Below, piece after piece: positions 1 through 11,051 of a stretch of DNA of 64,000 nt; the first letter of the stretch is position 1; each line of letters opens with the position of its first letter. Source of the stretch: Clytia hemisphaerica. Taxonomy: Eukaryota > Cnidaria > Hydrozoa > Leptothecata > Clytiidae. Under the pieces are notes generated by a model. That model was not told where the DNA came from, did not search any database, and saw nothing but the letters and a program-made list of their open reading frames with translations. Location: NCBI GenBank assembly GCA_902728285.1, contig CACVBU010000865.1, positions 1,083,044 to 1,147,043 of the forward strand, given 5' to 3'. The position numbers and the translations under genes were made by a program.

Positions 1-2178
1 AATCTTTTTTCAGCTATCAGAAAAAGGGTTCCTGGTGGTAAAACTTCCACAGCATTGAAAAGGCGAGTGATTGGCCTGATAAGACCACATGCCGGATCCG
101 ACAACAACTCATTTACTTTCTCGATACAGGTAGTCAATAATTCGGCTATTTTATGTTTCTTCAAGCACTTCATCAGAAATTTCTTACAGTAGTACACAAA
201 ACATATGTGAATTTGGCCTCCGGAGGTTTTTTGTACACCATTCCATCACATAAAGCATAACCTTTTTTGACCATATGCCTCTCCACTTCGTGAATGGCAA
301 GAAGTGTCTTATTTGTGGGCTTCGGTCTGGACACCACAGCAACTGAAATAAGAAGATTATTTTAAAATTACTCAAAATTATATAAGGCATCTAACAATCT
401 ACAAAGTATTTTTAAAACCTATAAACTTTATTTACAAGTTCTTTGTGTCACACAATTTCAAAAATAAAACTTTCAATACACACCCTCGTGCCACAGTTGT
501 ATTTGAACCAGATAGGACATAACTAAAAACTAGAACAAGGAGGGCATAATTTACCTTTATCTGAAGATTCGTCAATTATGTCGATGGATAGTCTTGTGAA
601 CTTTATGTCATGGATGCCCTTTAGTAGTTTTGTTTTAACCGAGATTGGTATTGTTGGTCTAATGCACAACGACGCCGGTATATTTTCGTCACCAACAACA
701 TGAACGTCCACTGGCAGGAAACCTAAGAGAAAATTTTGAGTGGTTCGCCATGAGTACCCAGCTGACGCACAACGTTGTTTTAACGTTCATCTAACGTTAT
801 ATGAACGTTGTGAATATAAGAAACGTTAAAACGACGTTGTGTGCCAACTGGGTAAGTTTTTTTTTTCATTCAAATAAACATAAGCTAAGTAACTTACAAT
901 ACTACTTAGTACTTTCCAAGCAGTGATTCCAAAGATTTAGATACATTTTTTATATAAGGATAAACTATATACAAGAACATAAAGCTTCGATGGCCAAAAT
1001 GTGAAGCACAATTTTTAAAAACATTCCAAGGCTTCCACATTTTCTGATGTTTTTATAAAAAACCTTTAATTAGAAAAAAATTCGTAAACTAATTATCGTC
1101 TTGGTATGCATTCGAGTGATAAAAAATTACCTTGTGATGCTTCATTGCAGCTTTTGCGAGTTCTTGGTTGTAAAAGGTAATAGCATGCTCAATCATCTCT
1201 CTCCTGTTGTGATCTTTTAGTGTCTGTACAAGCAGTGCTGTGTATTGATCGATCGAATTTTTCTTGTCTATGAAATAGTGAATTAATGTGAAAGTTTTTT
1301 CCGGGAGGTGACATAACATACCGTCATAACAAATTCTATTTCGCTATTTTACGATTCCATTATGTAATTCATTTTGGCATATATTACTAAAGACTTTATT
1401 CTCTATTTTGATCTAATAAATTTTTGAAGAGTGTAAACCATTAGGTTAAAAAAGTGAGAATTTGGCTCTTACTTCTTGGTACAATTGGCTTACAAGTCGT
1501 CACGTCTAAACCAGCTTTCATTATTGATTTTCGAAGGGAGTTTTCTATTACGTCCAGCTCGCTCACCGAACACACCAACCCAATCCAGAAAGAAATACCT
1601 GAAAAATTAAATTTGGGATGATAAATGTTTCGAAAAAATAATTAAAAATCCTTAATATGCCGTTGAAATGAAGAACAAAAATCTAACAAATACAACGTCA
1701 GTTTGAACAAAACTTTTTACAATGACTTATTTTGATATTCTTTCTTGTAAAATTACGTTAGAAATAAAAGAGTACCACTCCTTCAACACGGAGCTAAAAG
1801 TAGAAATGTTGTAGAAAATGGAAGACAAAAAAAGTCAGTAAAATGACTCTTACCTGGTATCACGAAAGTTTCATCATCATCTTTGTAATCGTCATCACTG
1901 ACGTCAGGATTATTCTTAAGAAGCTCTGCTCTTAAAAATGTCGACTTCATGGCACACAAGCAAGAAAAAAAAAAAGTAACATTCTCCATCTCTTTGATCT
2001 TCCTCTCGATGGATTGCTTTTTAGAGAGGATGTTCATACTAGCTTTGGGAAGATCATCCCAAATACAGCGAAATGAAATTATATGGCAATATTCTGTTAC
2101 TGGTTTTACAATGAATTCTCTGAGCGCATCTTTCATAGTCTTACCACGTATAGTTCTCTGATATCCCTTTGAAGCCAT
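1..2178 (-). CDS. Spliced gene of unknown function, 3' end outside window
   Basis: I infer exons at 1854-2178 (ATG at 2178), 1473-1598, 1131-1267, 555-722 and 342 downwards. Each is bounded by GT donors and AG acceptors. Phases agree between exons 1-2, 2-3 and 4-5. Exon 3 to 4 does not fit, so one exon between them is unassigned; an open stretch at about 906-1043 (starting K-M-W-K-P-W) is a candidate. Exon 1 encodes a basic N-terminus, a K/E-rich helix and an acidic DVSDDDYKDDDE stretch just before the splice. Near 185-150 the coding signal moves to another frame and continues open to the window edge (M-K-C-L-K-K-H...), so either a short intron or a one-base frameshift lies there. No domain was recognised. 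Consistent splice phases argue for a real gene, not an element remnant. Confidence 0.6.
755..854. mobile_element. Palindromic MITE in an intron
   Basis: About 100 bp with near-perfect terminal inverted repeats of about 33 bp, starting TACCCAGCTGACGCACAACG and ending in its complement ...CAACTGGGTA. The motif AACGTT recurs inside. It lies in the intron between the 555-722 and 1131-1267 exons of the minus-strand gene. The ends read TA on both sides, compatible with a TA target site. No coding capacity. Confidence 0.75.
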
Positions 2179-2220
2179 GATCTCTCACTCAACGCGTAAA
2201 GAACACTATTTGATGATATG

Positions 2221-2534
2221 CCTTAAGGGAAGAAATTTTCGCGGGAAGAAAATTTCGCGGTTTTCGAAATTTTACAAAATCGTCAATCCGCGAAATTAAA
2301 TTCCCGCGAAATTTAATTTATTTCACGCATTCCCCCAAATTCGTACTATTTCAAGCCTAGAACAGGTTTTATGCTTATTTAATAACGATTTTGGCCAAAA
2401 ATATCCTGCAACCGCGAAATTAAATTCCCGCGAATTTTTCAAAAATCGCTGAACCGCGAAATTAAATTCCCGCGAAAAAAAATAATTTGACCAACCGCGA
2501 AATTAAGTTCCCGCGAAAATTTCTTCCCTTAAGG
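2221..2534. mobile_element. 314-bp MITE with internal CGCGAA repeats
   Basis: Terminal inverted repeats of at least 27 bp: the left end starts CCTTAAGGGAAGAAATTTTC and the right end finishes with its complement. The interior repeats CCGCGAAATTAAATTCCCGC four times (near 2297, 2412, 2455 and 2493, the last with one change), with AT-rich spacers. It lies just upstream of the minus-strand gene's ATG, so it could affect that promoter. Non-autonomous, no ORF. Confidence 0.8.
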
Positions 2535-2654
2535 TATTAAAATTAGTCGTTTGTTTCTTATAAAAAAACGTTTAGAAACCAAAATTTCATACTCTTGAAA
2601 TAATCTTTCATATTCAAGACTTCGTGAGCAAAAAAAAACATCTTTCTCATTAAA

Positions 2655-3175
2655 AAATTGAGTAATTTGGCTAAGAACATTGATGTATGCTTATTAATAG
2701 TGATTCTTATAAATAAAGATGCGTTGTTTTAGCTGAAAATTTTTTTTTTACAAAAATCAGCTGGAGCCATCTTTTACCTACTTTCAAGTAAAAAATCAGA
2801 AAAAAACAATGATCCAAAAAACCCTTTTTTTAGCCGTTTTTAGGCCCAAATTTGCCCAAAAACATTTTTTTTCAAAAATCGGGCTCCGTCACATTTCAGG
2901 GTTTGAAGTTATGCATCTTTGTGCAAAAAATCATAAAGAATGAAAGAGCCAATCTCGAGAAAAGCTAATACCTAAGTAATTGATAATGTGCTTATAAAAA
3001 ATATCGAATTTGGCCAGTTTTTCTATAAAAACACGGTAAGCAACCAAAATGTTATGTCTAAACACACATACTCTCTAAAAGTAAGCCCTCATAAGCAAAG
3101 AAAACATCTATCTCATAAGAAAACTGAGTAATTTGACTAAGAACATTGATGTATGCTTATTAATAGTGATTCTTA
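2655..3175. repeat. Duplicated AT-rich repeat unit (copy A and start of copy B)
   Basis: The stretch reading gagtaatttggctaagaaca at about 2659 recurs at about 3124, so a unit of about 460 bp is tandemly duplicated. Copy B is interrupted after TCTTAT (about 3170-3175) by the LINE that follows. It resumes at 6428 with the same downstream sequence (agccatcttttaccta..., ending in the gggctccgtcacatttt block). The family has no coding potential. Confidence 0.7.
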
Positions 3176-3313
3176 TTATTATTTTATTTTTCCGATTTAT
3201 TTAAAGTTGGTCTTACATAGTAATAATGAAACACTAATTTATACCAACTGTAGAAAAAAAAATTATATAAAGTGAAAAATATAGTTTCTAAAATGACATA
3301 ATTAAAAATTTTT

Positions 3314-5331
3314 TTAGGTACATATTTTACAAAGGCAAATATTTGATAAGTTTAATTTTTTCAGTGAGGATTTAAAAGATTCAATTGAAGACTCAAGTTT
3401 CTTATTTTCAGGAATTTGATTCCAAAGTAAGCTTCCACGGAATAAAAAGGATTGAGTTCCAAAACGTTGAGAAGTTGCCTTGGGTATTGACATCAAGACT
3501 TTATTTCGGAAATTATAAGTAATTTTCTTCGATGAATAAACTTGCTGCATGAATTCAGGATTTAATTTGTTCTCGGATTTGAAAACCTCACAGAGTAGAA
3601 AGCGAAGATGGATTTCATGGACCGTTTTACATTCGGCGTTCTGTAAGAGGACTTCGTAGATATTTTGAAAATCACAGAGTAAAGCTCTCAAAGCCCGCTT
3701 GTGGACTTTTGTGATTTCTTCATATGTGGTCTTTTTACAGAACATCCAAATGATCGGTGCATAGTTAAAAATAGACATGACATAAGCGTTAAAGATTAAT
3801 TTTCGTTGGTCAAATGTGAGAAGGCTACGAATTCTGTTTAGGCTCCAAATTCTTGATCTAGCTTTAGAGCAAAGTGAATTGATATGTGCGCTAAAAGATA
3901 GGTTATTGTCAATGGTGATACCTAAGAGCTCAACAGAATCCGTTGATGAAATTGTCACACGTCCAACAGAAATATTTACAACAGTGTTTTTATTTCCTAA
4001 TACCAACATTTGAAATTTTCCAGGATTTGCTTCAAGATAGTTATTTGAGAACCACTCTAGGATTATTTCTAAGTCAAACTCAAGGTTTGAGATGACTTCC
4101 GCAAGAGTTTCAGCACAAGAGTGTAAAGTATTATTATCCGCAAAATTGCAAATGCTGGCTTTTACGATGAAAAGAAATAAATCATTTATAAAAATATTAA
4201 ATAAAAGGGGTCCAAGTATTGAGCCCTGAGGAACACCTAGATTAATTTCCAACCATTCGCTATATTGAGAACCTATTTTTGTTCTTTGATAGCGATTACT
4301 GAGATAGCATTTCAGAAGGTCAAGACTTTTTGAATCGAGTCCATAGGCCTTGAGCTTGGCTACAAGAAGTTTGTGGTCTATGCAATCAAAAGCCTTGGAT
4401 AAGTCCATCAAAACTGCCCCAACCTTACCGGACATATCCAAGCTTTGATGCCATTGACCAATCATTTTGATTAAAGCGTGCTGAGTGCTGTGTTTAGCTC
4501 TGAACCCGCAGAGTCTTGAATCAAAAATGCTATCAAAGTAAGATGAAAGTTGGTCATGCATAATCCTCTCATAAATTTTAGAAAAAACTGGTAATATGCT
4601 AATTGGCCTATAGTTTTTCTTCAGAAATTTGTCTTCTTTTTGAAGACAGGCATAACTCTTGCCTTCTTAAGACTTTGAGGAAATGTGGAAGAAGTGAAGG
4701 CAAGATTTATGAGTTTCGACAATGGTTCTGATAATATGTCAGAAACCATTTTTACTAGCTTTGCTGAAAAAGGACCGCTCACCGATTTATCTTGATTTAA
4801 TTTGAGCATAACACGATGGATATCTTTGGGTGTTACTTCGCTGAATGAAAAAGATTTATCTCCAGATATGGATTCAAAAATGCGAAGTATGCTAGGGTGG
4901 TTTTCGAACGGATCGACTTCGGGATTTTCAGAGAGACTAGATTCTGAAGTTTTTAGGCCAACGTAAGAAGCTATATTTACAAAATAATCGTTAAAAGTTT
5001 GAGCTATAGTAGTCTCATCATCTATCAATTCATTAGGTTTATTTGAATCTTCAAGCAAGAATATTTTTTCGTGATGTTGGACCTTTTTGGAAAAATATGG
5101 TTTTGCGGATTTCCAAAAGTTTTCTGATGTCCCTAAATCACGAAAATACTTTCTTTTTGCTTTCCTATTCAAATTTACAATATAATTTTTTTGTTTACGA
5201 TATAAATTTTTGTAGAAGGGGTTCCCGGTCTTATTAGCTTTATTTTTGTAGAATGAGCGAACCATGATTGCTTTTTGCAAAGCTTTAGTTATATGGGGCT
5301 TTTGGTTCCCCCTGATGGTTCGCTTTTTCAT
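3314..5331 (-). pseudogene. LINE reverse transcriptase, frameshifted and catalytically mutated
   Basis: Two overlapping frames (4621-5331 and 3314-4561) together give the connector, RT and C-terminal region. Visible RT blocks are D-L-S-K-A-F-D-C-I-D-H-K, then G-V-P-Q-G-S-I-L-G-P, then the catalytic box, which reads F-A-D-N instead of F-A-D-D (codons GCG GAT AAT). Loss of the second aspartate should abolish DNA synthesis. The frame breaks near 4600-4620, just before the Y-R-P-I-S block, next to an A-rich run. The C-terminal part has the typical LINE thumb and a W-N-Q-I-P-like motif. Confidence 0.85.
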
Positions 5332-5582
5332 TGGTGCATGAGCATCAAGAATATTTTCAAAGGTGTTGCTAAAGGATTCAAAATCTGGGAAATCGCAATC
5401 GAGGTTTTGAGAAAGATCTGACCGGAAACACGCTTCATCAAATTTTCTAAAAGATCTATATCATATAATCTTTGGAGGAGCTTTTTTAAAACTAGCTTTG
5501 AACATGCTGTAAATCAGATGGTGGTAGTCACTGACTATTAGTCGCCCGGTATTTTTGAAGCAAAGAGGTCGATTTGTTAGAA

Positions 5583-6149
5583 TCAGATCAATGCATCTAC
5601 CCTTTCTGACTTAAAGCATGTTGGATTTTTAATCAAATTTTTCAATGAAAATGAGTCTAGAAAATTTGACATATTTTTATCAGATATCTCCTCATTAAAA
5701 TCACCAAAAATTAAAAAAATTTCATACGAAGCACCGTAATGATTGAAAACTTTGGTTAACTCCTCAAGAAAAGGCTTAAGTTTTTGTAGTCTTGGATTTC
5801 GATAGATTGAAAGGATAAGCCATTTGGACTTTCTTAGATTTAATTCCAGTGTTAAGCATTCGATTCCTGGCGAGAGTAATTTATGACTGAGTTGACGAAG
5901 TGGGAGGTGGTCTTTGACATAAAGCAAAAGACCTCCACTGTTTTTTGAGAAATCGAGTCTTATTGGCTTTTTAAATCCTTCGACAAGAAGTTTAGATTCC
6001 GGAAAAAAGGAGTCAAGCTTTGTCTCTGCGATGCATAGTATGTCTACGTTTGGTAAAATTATATTTTTAACGTCTTTTCTTTTATTTCTTAAAGAGTTAA
6101 TATTCAAATAGGAGAATAAGATACCACTTTCTTTTTTCAAATGTTCCAA
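5583..6149 (-). pseudogene. LINE apurinic-like endonuclease, N-terminal part
   Basis: 188 residues with the APE family landmarks in order: Y-L-N-I-N-S-L-R-N-K, C-I-A-E-T-K-L-D, G-G-L-L-L-Y-V-K, S-I-Y-R-N-P and L-I-F-G-D-F-N-E. The domain nicks target DNA to prime reverse transcription. The distal SDH-type motif is not in this frame: a frameshift occurs near 5583 and a second broken stretch (5332-5580) leads into the RT frame. It belongs to the same LINE as the RT downstream. Confidence 0.8.
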
Positions 6150-6206
6150 AGGATTGGAGAAGATTTTCTTACCATCGAGGTTTGGTCCTGGGTCATGCAG
6201 TTCCCA

Positions 6207-6430
6207 TCAGCAATTTATCATATTCTGAAGGTTCTTTTCTAGTTCATTCGTCCCACTGATGTTTAGGTGAAGACGACTTTTATTTAGATGTTCACGAGGA
6301 TCAATACCACTATTGTCCATATAACCAATATTGCATTCATTACATTTCCTTTTCAAAATTTCATTTACTTCGACAACCTTTACATTGAGATTATCCCCTC
6401 TCGACACAATACCAGATACAACCAGATACA
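6207..6430 (-). pseudogene. C-terminal tail of a LINE SGNH/esterase-like domain
   Basis: Reads G-I-V-S-R-G-D-N-L-N, then I-D-P-R-E-H-L-N-K-S-R-L-H-L-N, which resembles the end of the SGNH-hydrolase-like domain found before the endonuclease in some CR1/L2-type LINEs. The D-x-x-x-x-x-H spacing fits the usual C-terminal Asp/His pair. A stop at 6207 separates it from the endonuclease frame. The reading frame extends to 6482, but the family match starts about where the LINE boundary lies (about 6427). Domain identity is inferred from family memory. Confidence 0.5.
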
Positions 6431-6722
6431 ACCATCTTATAGATAAACATGCGTTTTTTGAGCCAACAAAATTTTTTTGCAAAAATCTGCTTGAGCCATC
6501 TTTTACCTATGATGGTACCCTACTTTCATACAAAAAATCAGAAAAAATTAATGATCCAATTTTTCAAAAACCCCTTTTTTAGCCGTTTTTTGGCCCAAAT
6601 TGGCCCAAAAAAATTTTTTTTTCGAAAATCGGGCTCCGTCACATTTTGGCCACCACCATTTTGCACCTTTGTACCAAAAATCAAAAGATTCCTATGATTC
6701 AATCCTGAGAAAAGTTGGTAAC
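6428..6722. repeat. Copy B of the AT-rich repeat, distal part
   Basis: Resumes the repeat unit interrupted at 3175. It matches about 2705-2905 in the same orientation, including agccatcttttaccta, aaaaatcagaaaaaa and the ggctccgtcacattt block. The reading frames here are low-complexity F/K-rich and not coding. Confidence 0.65.
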
Positions 6723-6756
6723 AGACGAACGAACGAACGAACGAACGGACGAACAA
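6723..6756. repeat. (GAAC)n microsatellite
   Basis: About eight tandem GAAC units with one G-for-A change, at the distal edge of repeat copy B. Confidence 0.9.
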
Positions 6757-6821
6757 ACACAGGTTAATTTATAGGACCTCCACCGGGGTAGGTCCAACAA
6801 CCGAACTACTCTACGTATGTG

Positions 6822-8544
6822 AAAACGTAACTGGGACGTACCTTTCCCAATCTGCTTTAAAGAACCTAGAAATTATACAAAGGACGTTTCCAAAGTCCGC
6901 AATTGCAGCCACAGAAACAGACACTAGTGACTCACCAACGAATCAGACGTCCGTACAACTCGCCCCATGCGGTTGCCCACTGAGAACCGATTGCCCACCA
7001 ACCCAAACTAAATTACCATACCCCGCTACCGAAGAACATCGTCAGGACTTAGAACAATGGTTACTACAATACTACTCATCCAGCGCCTTCAATGTCTGCC
7101 CACACCAAAATCTACAGATGATGACCGGAGAGAAATTCAACATAACCTTAAACCAGACATCACACCACGCGCGATATACAAACCCAGACCAGTCCCCCAT
7201 CTTGGGAAGGAGAAAGTTAAGAAGCAACTCGACGCCGACGTCGCTTTGGGCATCATCGAACCCTTACCGCAGGGTGTCCCGACGCACTGGTGTTCCCGCA
7301 TGGTAGTCGTATCTAAAAAAGACGGCTCGTCGCGCCGAACGGTCGACCTACAAGCCCTCAACAAAGCCACACTTTGAGAAACACACCGCACACCTACACC
7401 ATTCCACATCGTCAGATTTGACGATATAACTGTCGATTTTCCCCGTACCGTAAGATGTATTGATGATTCACTACTGTATGATAATGACATTTCAAAGTCC
7501 TTTTGGTACATCATAGCATACATTGAACTCTACGCACGTAACGGGATCGCATTTAACCCCGAAAAGTTCAAATTTGCACGCGACACCACTGAATTTGCTG
7601 GCTTCGATGTCACACCTGAAGGTTTCAGACCTACCGAGAGGATCATGAAAGCGATTCTCGAATTCCCTACGCCAAAGAACATATCCGACATCCGCTCATG
7701 GTTCGGTCTAGTTGCACAAATATCCGACATCCGATCATGGTTCAGTCTAGTTGCACAAGTATCCTTCGCATTCGCCCAAGCTCCCGTGATGGCACCATCC
7801 CGAGAGCTCCTAAGTAAAAAGACCCCGTTTTACTGGGACGAGACACTTCAATCGCTATTCGACGAAACCAAACACGTGATTATCGATTCGATCAAGGACG
7901 GAGTGCAGTCATTCTCTACAAACAAAACAACGTGCCTCGCTACCGATTGGAGTAAGACCGGAATGGTTTTCACGTTAACCCAGAAACACTGCCAATGCAT
8001 CGGTAAAGACCCGCTGTGCGGACCCGGATACTGGCGTGTGGTTTATGCCGGTTCTAGATTCACCACAGAAGCTGAAAGCAACTACGCCCCAATTGAAGGC
8101 GAGGCCCTCACCCTGTTATTCGGCCTTGAAAGCTGTCGTATGTTTGTACTAGGGTGTCCAGACCTCTTAATCGCAGTTTACCACGAACCGCTCGTACCGA
8201 TTTTTAACGACAAAGACTTCGAGAAAATTAAGATCATCAGACTCTTGAAAATCCGAGAAAAAACACTCCACTACCAATTCGTCTTGAAAGCGATCCCAGG
8301 GGTAAAAAACATCGGACCGAATACAGCTCCAAGAATCCCACCTGTTGTCAGCTCAAAAGTAGGCTCAATCGAAGAGTCACTTCCGACTACATCCCCAGAC
8401 GACACTATAGTGTCATCAATAAACTTTGATACCATTGTCGACCAATGGAGCAAAGATGAAAAGTATAATCAGTTAGTCTCGCTTATCAAAGGAGGCTACC
8501 CCGATGATAAAACCGCAACTCCAAAAGCCTTATACGACTTCTGA
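6822..8544 (+). pseudogene. Gypsy-like pol: protease-RT linker, RT (deleted) and RNase H
   Basis: An upstream frame runs from about 6822 and shifts near 7080-7120 into the frame that is open from 7057. The RT N-terminus is seen as G-I-I-E-P, W-C-S-R-M-V-V-V-S-K-K-D-G and R-R-T-V-D-L-Q-A-L-N. After a TGA at 7375-7377 the frame jumps from ...T-P-T-P-F-H to R-F-D-D-I-T-V and then R-C-I-D-D, the catalytic box. Most of the palm before the active site is therefore missing in-frame. RNase H follows (A-T-D-W-S-K-T-G, Y-A-G-S-R-F-T, E-G-E-A-L). A 13-residue stretch (S-D-I-R-S-W-F) is tandemly duplicated at 7681-7758. The frame ends at TGA 8542-8544. Confidence 0.8.
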
Positions 8545-9812
8545 CCGCTCCGTAAAGAACTCTTTACCTTACAGAACATAGTGTTTATTGCAAACGAGCC
8601 ATTGATTCCAAAATCTCTCAGACGAGACATCCTACACGAACTGCACCTCGGTCATCAAGGTGTATCAATGATGAAGTCCAACGCCCGCCAACGATTCTTT
8701 TGGCCACACATGAATGCAGACATCAACAGCACCCGTTTGAACTGTCAACGCTGCAACCATACAGCACCCTCCCAACCAAAAGCACCGCTACAACAAAGCG
8801 AATACCCCGAATATCCATTCCAACAAACAGTAACCGACCTCCTTCAAATGGTTGGACACAATTCATCATTTACGCAGACCGTTTTTCTGGCTGGACTGAA
8901 GTCGCGGACGCTAAACAATCCAACGCCACCGCCATACGCAACACCTTGCGTCGATACTTTGAGACGTTTGTTGTACCTGAGGAGATTTCATCGGACGGGG
9001 GCCCACCATTCAATTCTAACGAATACGCCACTTTTATTAAAGACTGGAACGTAACCAATCGTCTTTCATCCGCCTATTACCCCCAAAGCAACGGGAGAGC
9101 TGAATCAGCCGTTAAGACCATTAAGCGTATCCTCACTACCAATGTCAGCAGCACTGGATCGCTGGACACTGATGCCGTTGCCAAGGCTCTACTTCTACAC
9201 GGAAACACGCCATCACCTGATATCGGTGCATCCCCTGCAGAGCTTCTTTTTGGCAGACCACTCAACGATCACCTACCAAAACCTGCTCCGCCACGGAAAA
9301 TTTGGTCGGAATTAGCAGGCGCACGCAAAGAAGCCTTTGCAAAACGCCGTGCCCAAGCATTGAAACCGCCAGGAGATCTGTCCCCGCACACACCTTTAGA
9401 TGTAGGGAACTCCGTTGCCATCCAGAATCAAAATGGTAAACATCCTCTTCGATGGGATCGCACAGGCATCATTTCTGAAAGGCTCCCTCATGATCAATAT
9501 CGTGTACTGGTCGACGGTAGTAGACGAACAACCCTCAGAAATCGTCGCTTTCTTCGTCCTGTTTCTGAACAAACTCGGAACGTGATAGACGAAGAACCAG
9601 AAACTGTTACTGTTACATCAAGGACTGTAATGCCCGCAGATCGGCAAAACGAACAAGCTGATCATGTATTACGGTCTGAGCCTGTTATTATTCAAGACAC
9701 TGTCGTGCTACCGACCGTCACTGAAACAAACACTGACGATCAAATTGCTTTGAGACGATCTACGAGAACACGGAAGTTACCTTCTAAATTTAAAGACTTT
9801 GTCATGTCATGA
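8545..9812 (+). pseudogene. Gypsy-like integrase (zinc finger plus DDE core), frameshifted
   Basis: The same frame continues past the 8542 stop with the integrase H-H-C-C finger (L-H-L-G-H-Q-G-V ... N-C-Q-R-C-N). The first catalytic Asp is in V-T-D-L. Near 8850-8860 a one-base shift moves coding to the frame open until 9812, which holds the second Asp (S-S-D-G-G-P-P-F) and the Glu (G-R-A-E-S-A-V-K). The C-terminus has a chromatin/DNA-binding-like stretch (D-R-T-G-I-I-S-E-R) and a basic tail. The DDE triad survives, but it is split by the frameshift, so no functional protein is expected. Confidence 0.85.
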
Positions 9813-9940
9813 ACACTTAGATGTTCATCATTTTTTTTTTTTTTTCATTTTGTTAGGATTATAAAAAAAAAAAAACCAGGAAAAGGGCGTGTATAGTACC
9901 GCATGTATATAGAACCTTATATCTCCATCATAGTTTTTAT
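9813..9940. other. Short A/T-rich spacer
   Basis: A T15 run at about 9832 and an A13 run at about 9865 could pair. The spacer separates the Gypsy-like remnant from the 3' end of the minus-strand gene. No LTR was recognised. Confidence 0.4.
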
Positions 9941-10246
9941 TTAGGGTGGTGTGACACTGGAAAATGTATCATTAGCATACACTTTATACAGTAATAGATT
10001 CCGTACGTAATAGATAGCTTCTTGCTTAACCTCGCTATTATCATAAACCTCATAGAAATTTAAAAAATATGGAAACATTTTGCAACTAGATGAGGAAAAC
10101 CACACAAACCTTTTAAAATAACAGTCGACTTGATAGGCCAGGTAATCGCAGTCTACTTTTTTTAACGCTTCTTGTATTAAAGCTTCCTGCTTCCTGTCAA
10201 CAACAATGTCTAACATAAATTGCCACATGTAGCGATGATGGGCTAG

Positions 10247-10629
10247 TAGTCCTGTAGAATTTGGTCGAAAACAGAGTCAACCTAGAAAAAATTCAGATAA
10301 AAGGTTTCTATATACCGTTGGAAAGATAATTTTATCAGCTTTCGAATGAGGGGTAGAGTCACATTTTACACCTTGGGCAAAAAAAGTTATTGACAAAATG
10401 GTGACAGGTGGTATTTTTGCTAAATTCCGAAAATGAGCACTTCAGAGGCTTTTGAACAGTTAACTATAAGTCAGGATTGGCTCATGATACAACCTTGAAA
10501 CTTTGCAAAACTTCTCTGAGAATGGTAAGGAGTATTTAAAGAATTCAAAATTTCAAAAAAAAAATCGAAAAATATGATGACGTCATCAAAAATGACAATT
10601 TCTGTTAAAAAAGCATGTTTTTCGACAAA
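10247..10629 (+). repeat. Left terminal inverted repeat of the Academ-type element
   Basis: About 380 bp, matching the reverse complement of 18777-19148 with scattered substitutions. A roughly 10-nt difference lies about 17 bases in from the terminus (ggtcgaaaacag on the left). It includes the gatgacgtcatca palindrome near 10576, a CRE-like site that could act as a promoter or transposase-binding element. Confidence 0.9.
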
Positions 10630-11051
10630 GTTTTAACGCAAACGTAGTTTAGAACCACACATTCTTTCCTACAAAATTGTTTATAGCCCTTATCCAAACA
10701 ATAGCAATTAGCTTTAGAAAATGATAGGAATTGCTGACATCAGAAAAATTGCTAATGACTTTTTATAACCTTAGATTAAAACGTGCTGCCAATTCCCGAA
10801 GCACAGAAAAGCCTTTACGTTTCTTCAATTTTAATTGGGGTTGAGCAAGGATTTGTGAACTTTTAAAAAACGCTCTGTTGAAATGTTCTGTTCAAATGAA
10901 TGTGAAATAGCAATAGTGCAGTTTGTGTACTATAACTTGTGAATAAGATGGAAAATATTCGAAAGGTTGAGGCAATTTTTTCATATTTTTTCTTTCGTTT
11001 AGAATACCTGCATTAAAACTAGAAATAATAATTTGAACATGAAATATAGCA

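Larger units (their letters stand above)
3176..6427 (-). mobile_element. Degenerate CR1/L2-like LINE (SGNH + APE + RT)
   Basis: A minus-strand non-LTR retrotransposon about 3.25 kb long. Its order is hydrolase tail, endonuclease, reverse transcriptase, then a 3' AATAAT-type tail at the 3176 side. It is flanked by TCTTAT on both sides (about 3170 and 6428), a likely target-site duplication of at least 6 bp within a repeat unit. It is 5'-truncated and carries several frameshifts, so it is not autonomous. The 3' microsatellite tail and SGNH-APE-RT order are typical of the CR1/L2 group; exact clade unassigned. Confidence 0.8.
6790..9812 (+). mobile_element. Ty3/Gypsy-like retrotransposon remnant (pol only)
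   Basis: Contains RT, RNase H, zinc-binding integrase and integrase core in Gypsy order, with GC clearly higher than the flanks. No LTR pair, primer-binding site or gag could be recognised, so the copy is truncated. It has two in-frame TGA stops, two frameshifts, an internal RT deletion and a 39-bp tandem duplication. The closest family known to me is the Gypsy-type pol common in cnidarian genomes. Confidence 0.8.

Noticed and set aside
6331-6756. F/K-rich frames on both strands
   Set aside because: They span the LINE tail and the AT-rich repeat unit; the same repeat at 2740-2900 is clearly non-coding.
9813-9930. 3' LTR of the Gypsy-like element
   Set aside because: No matching sequence near 6780 and no TG...CA ends or polypurine tract; only A/T runs.
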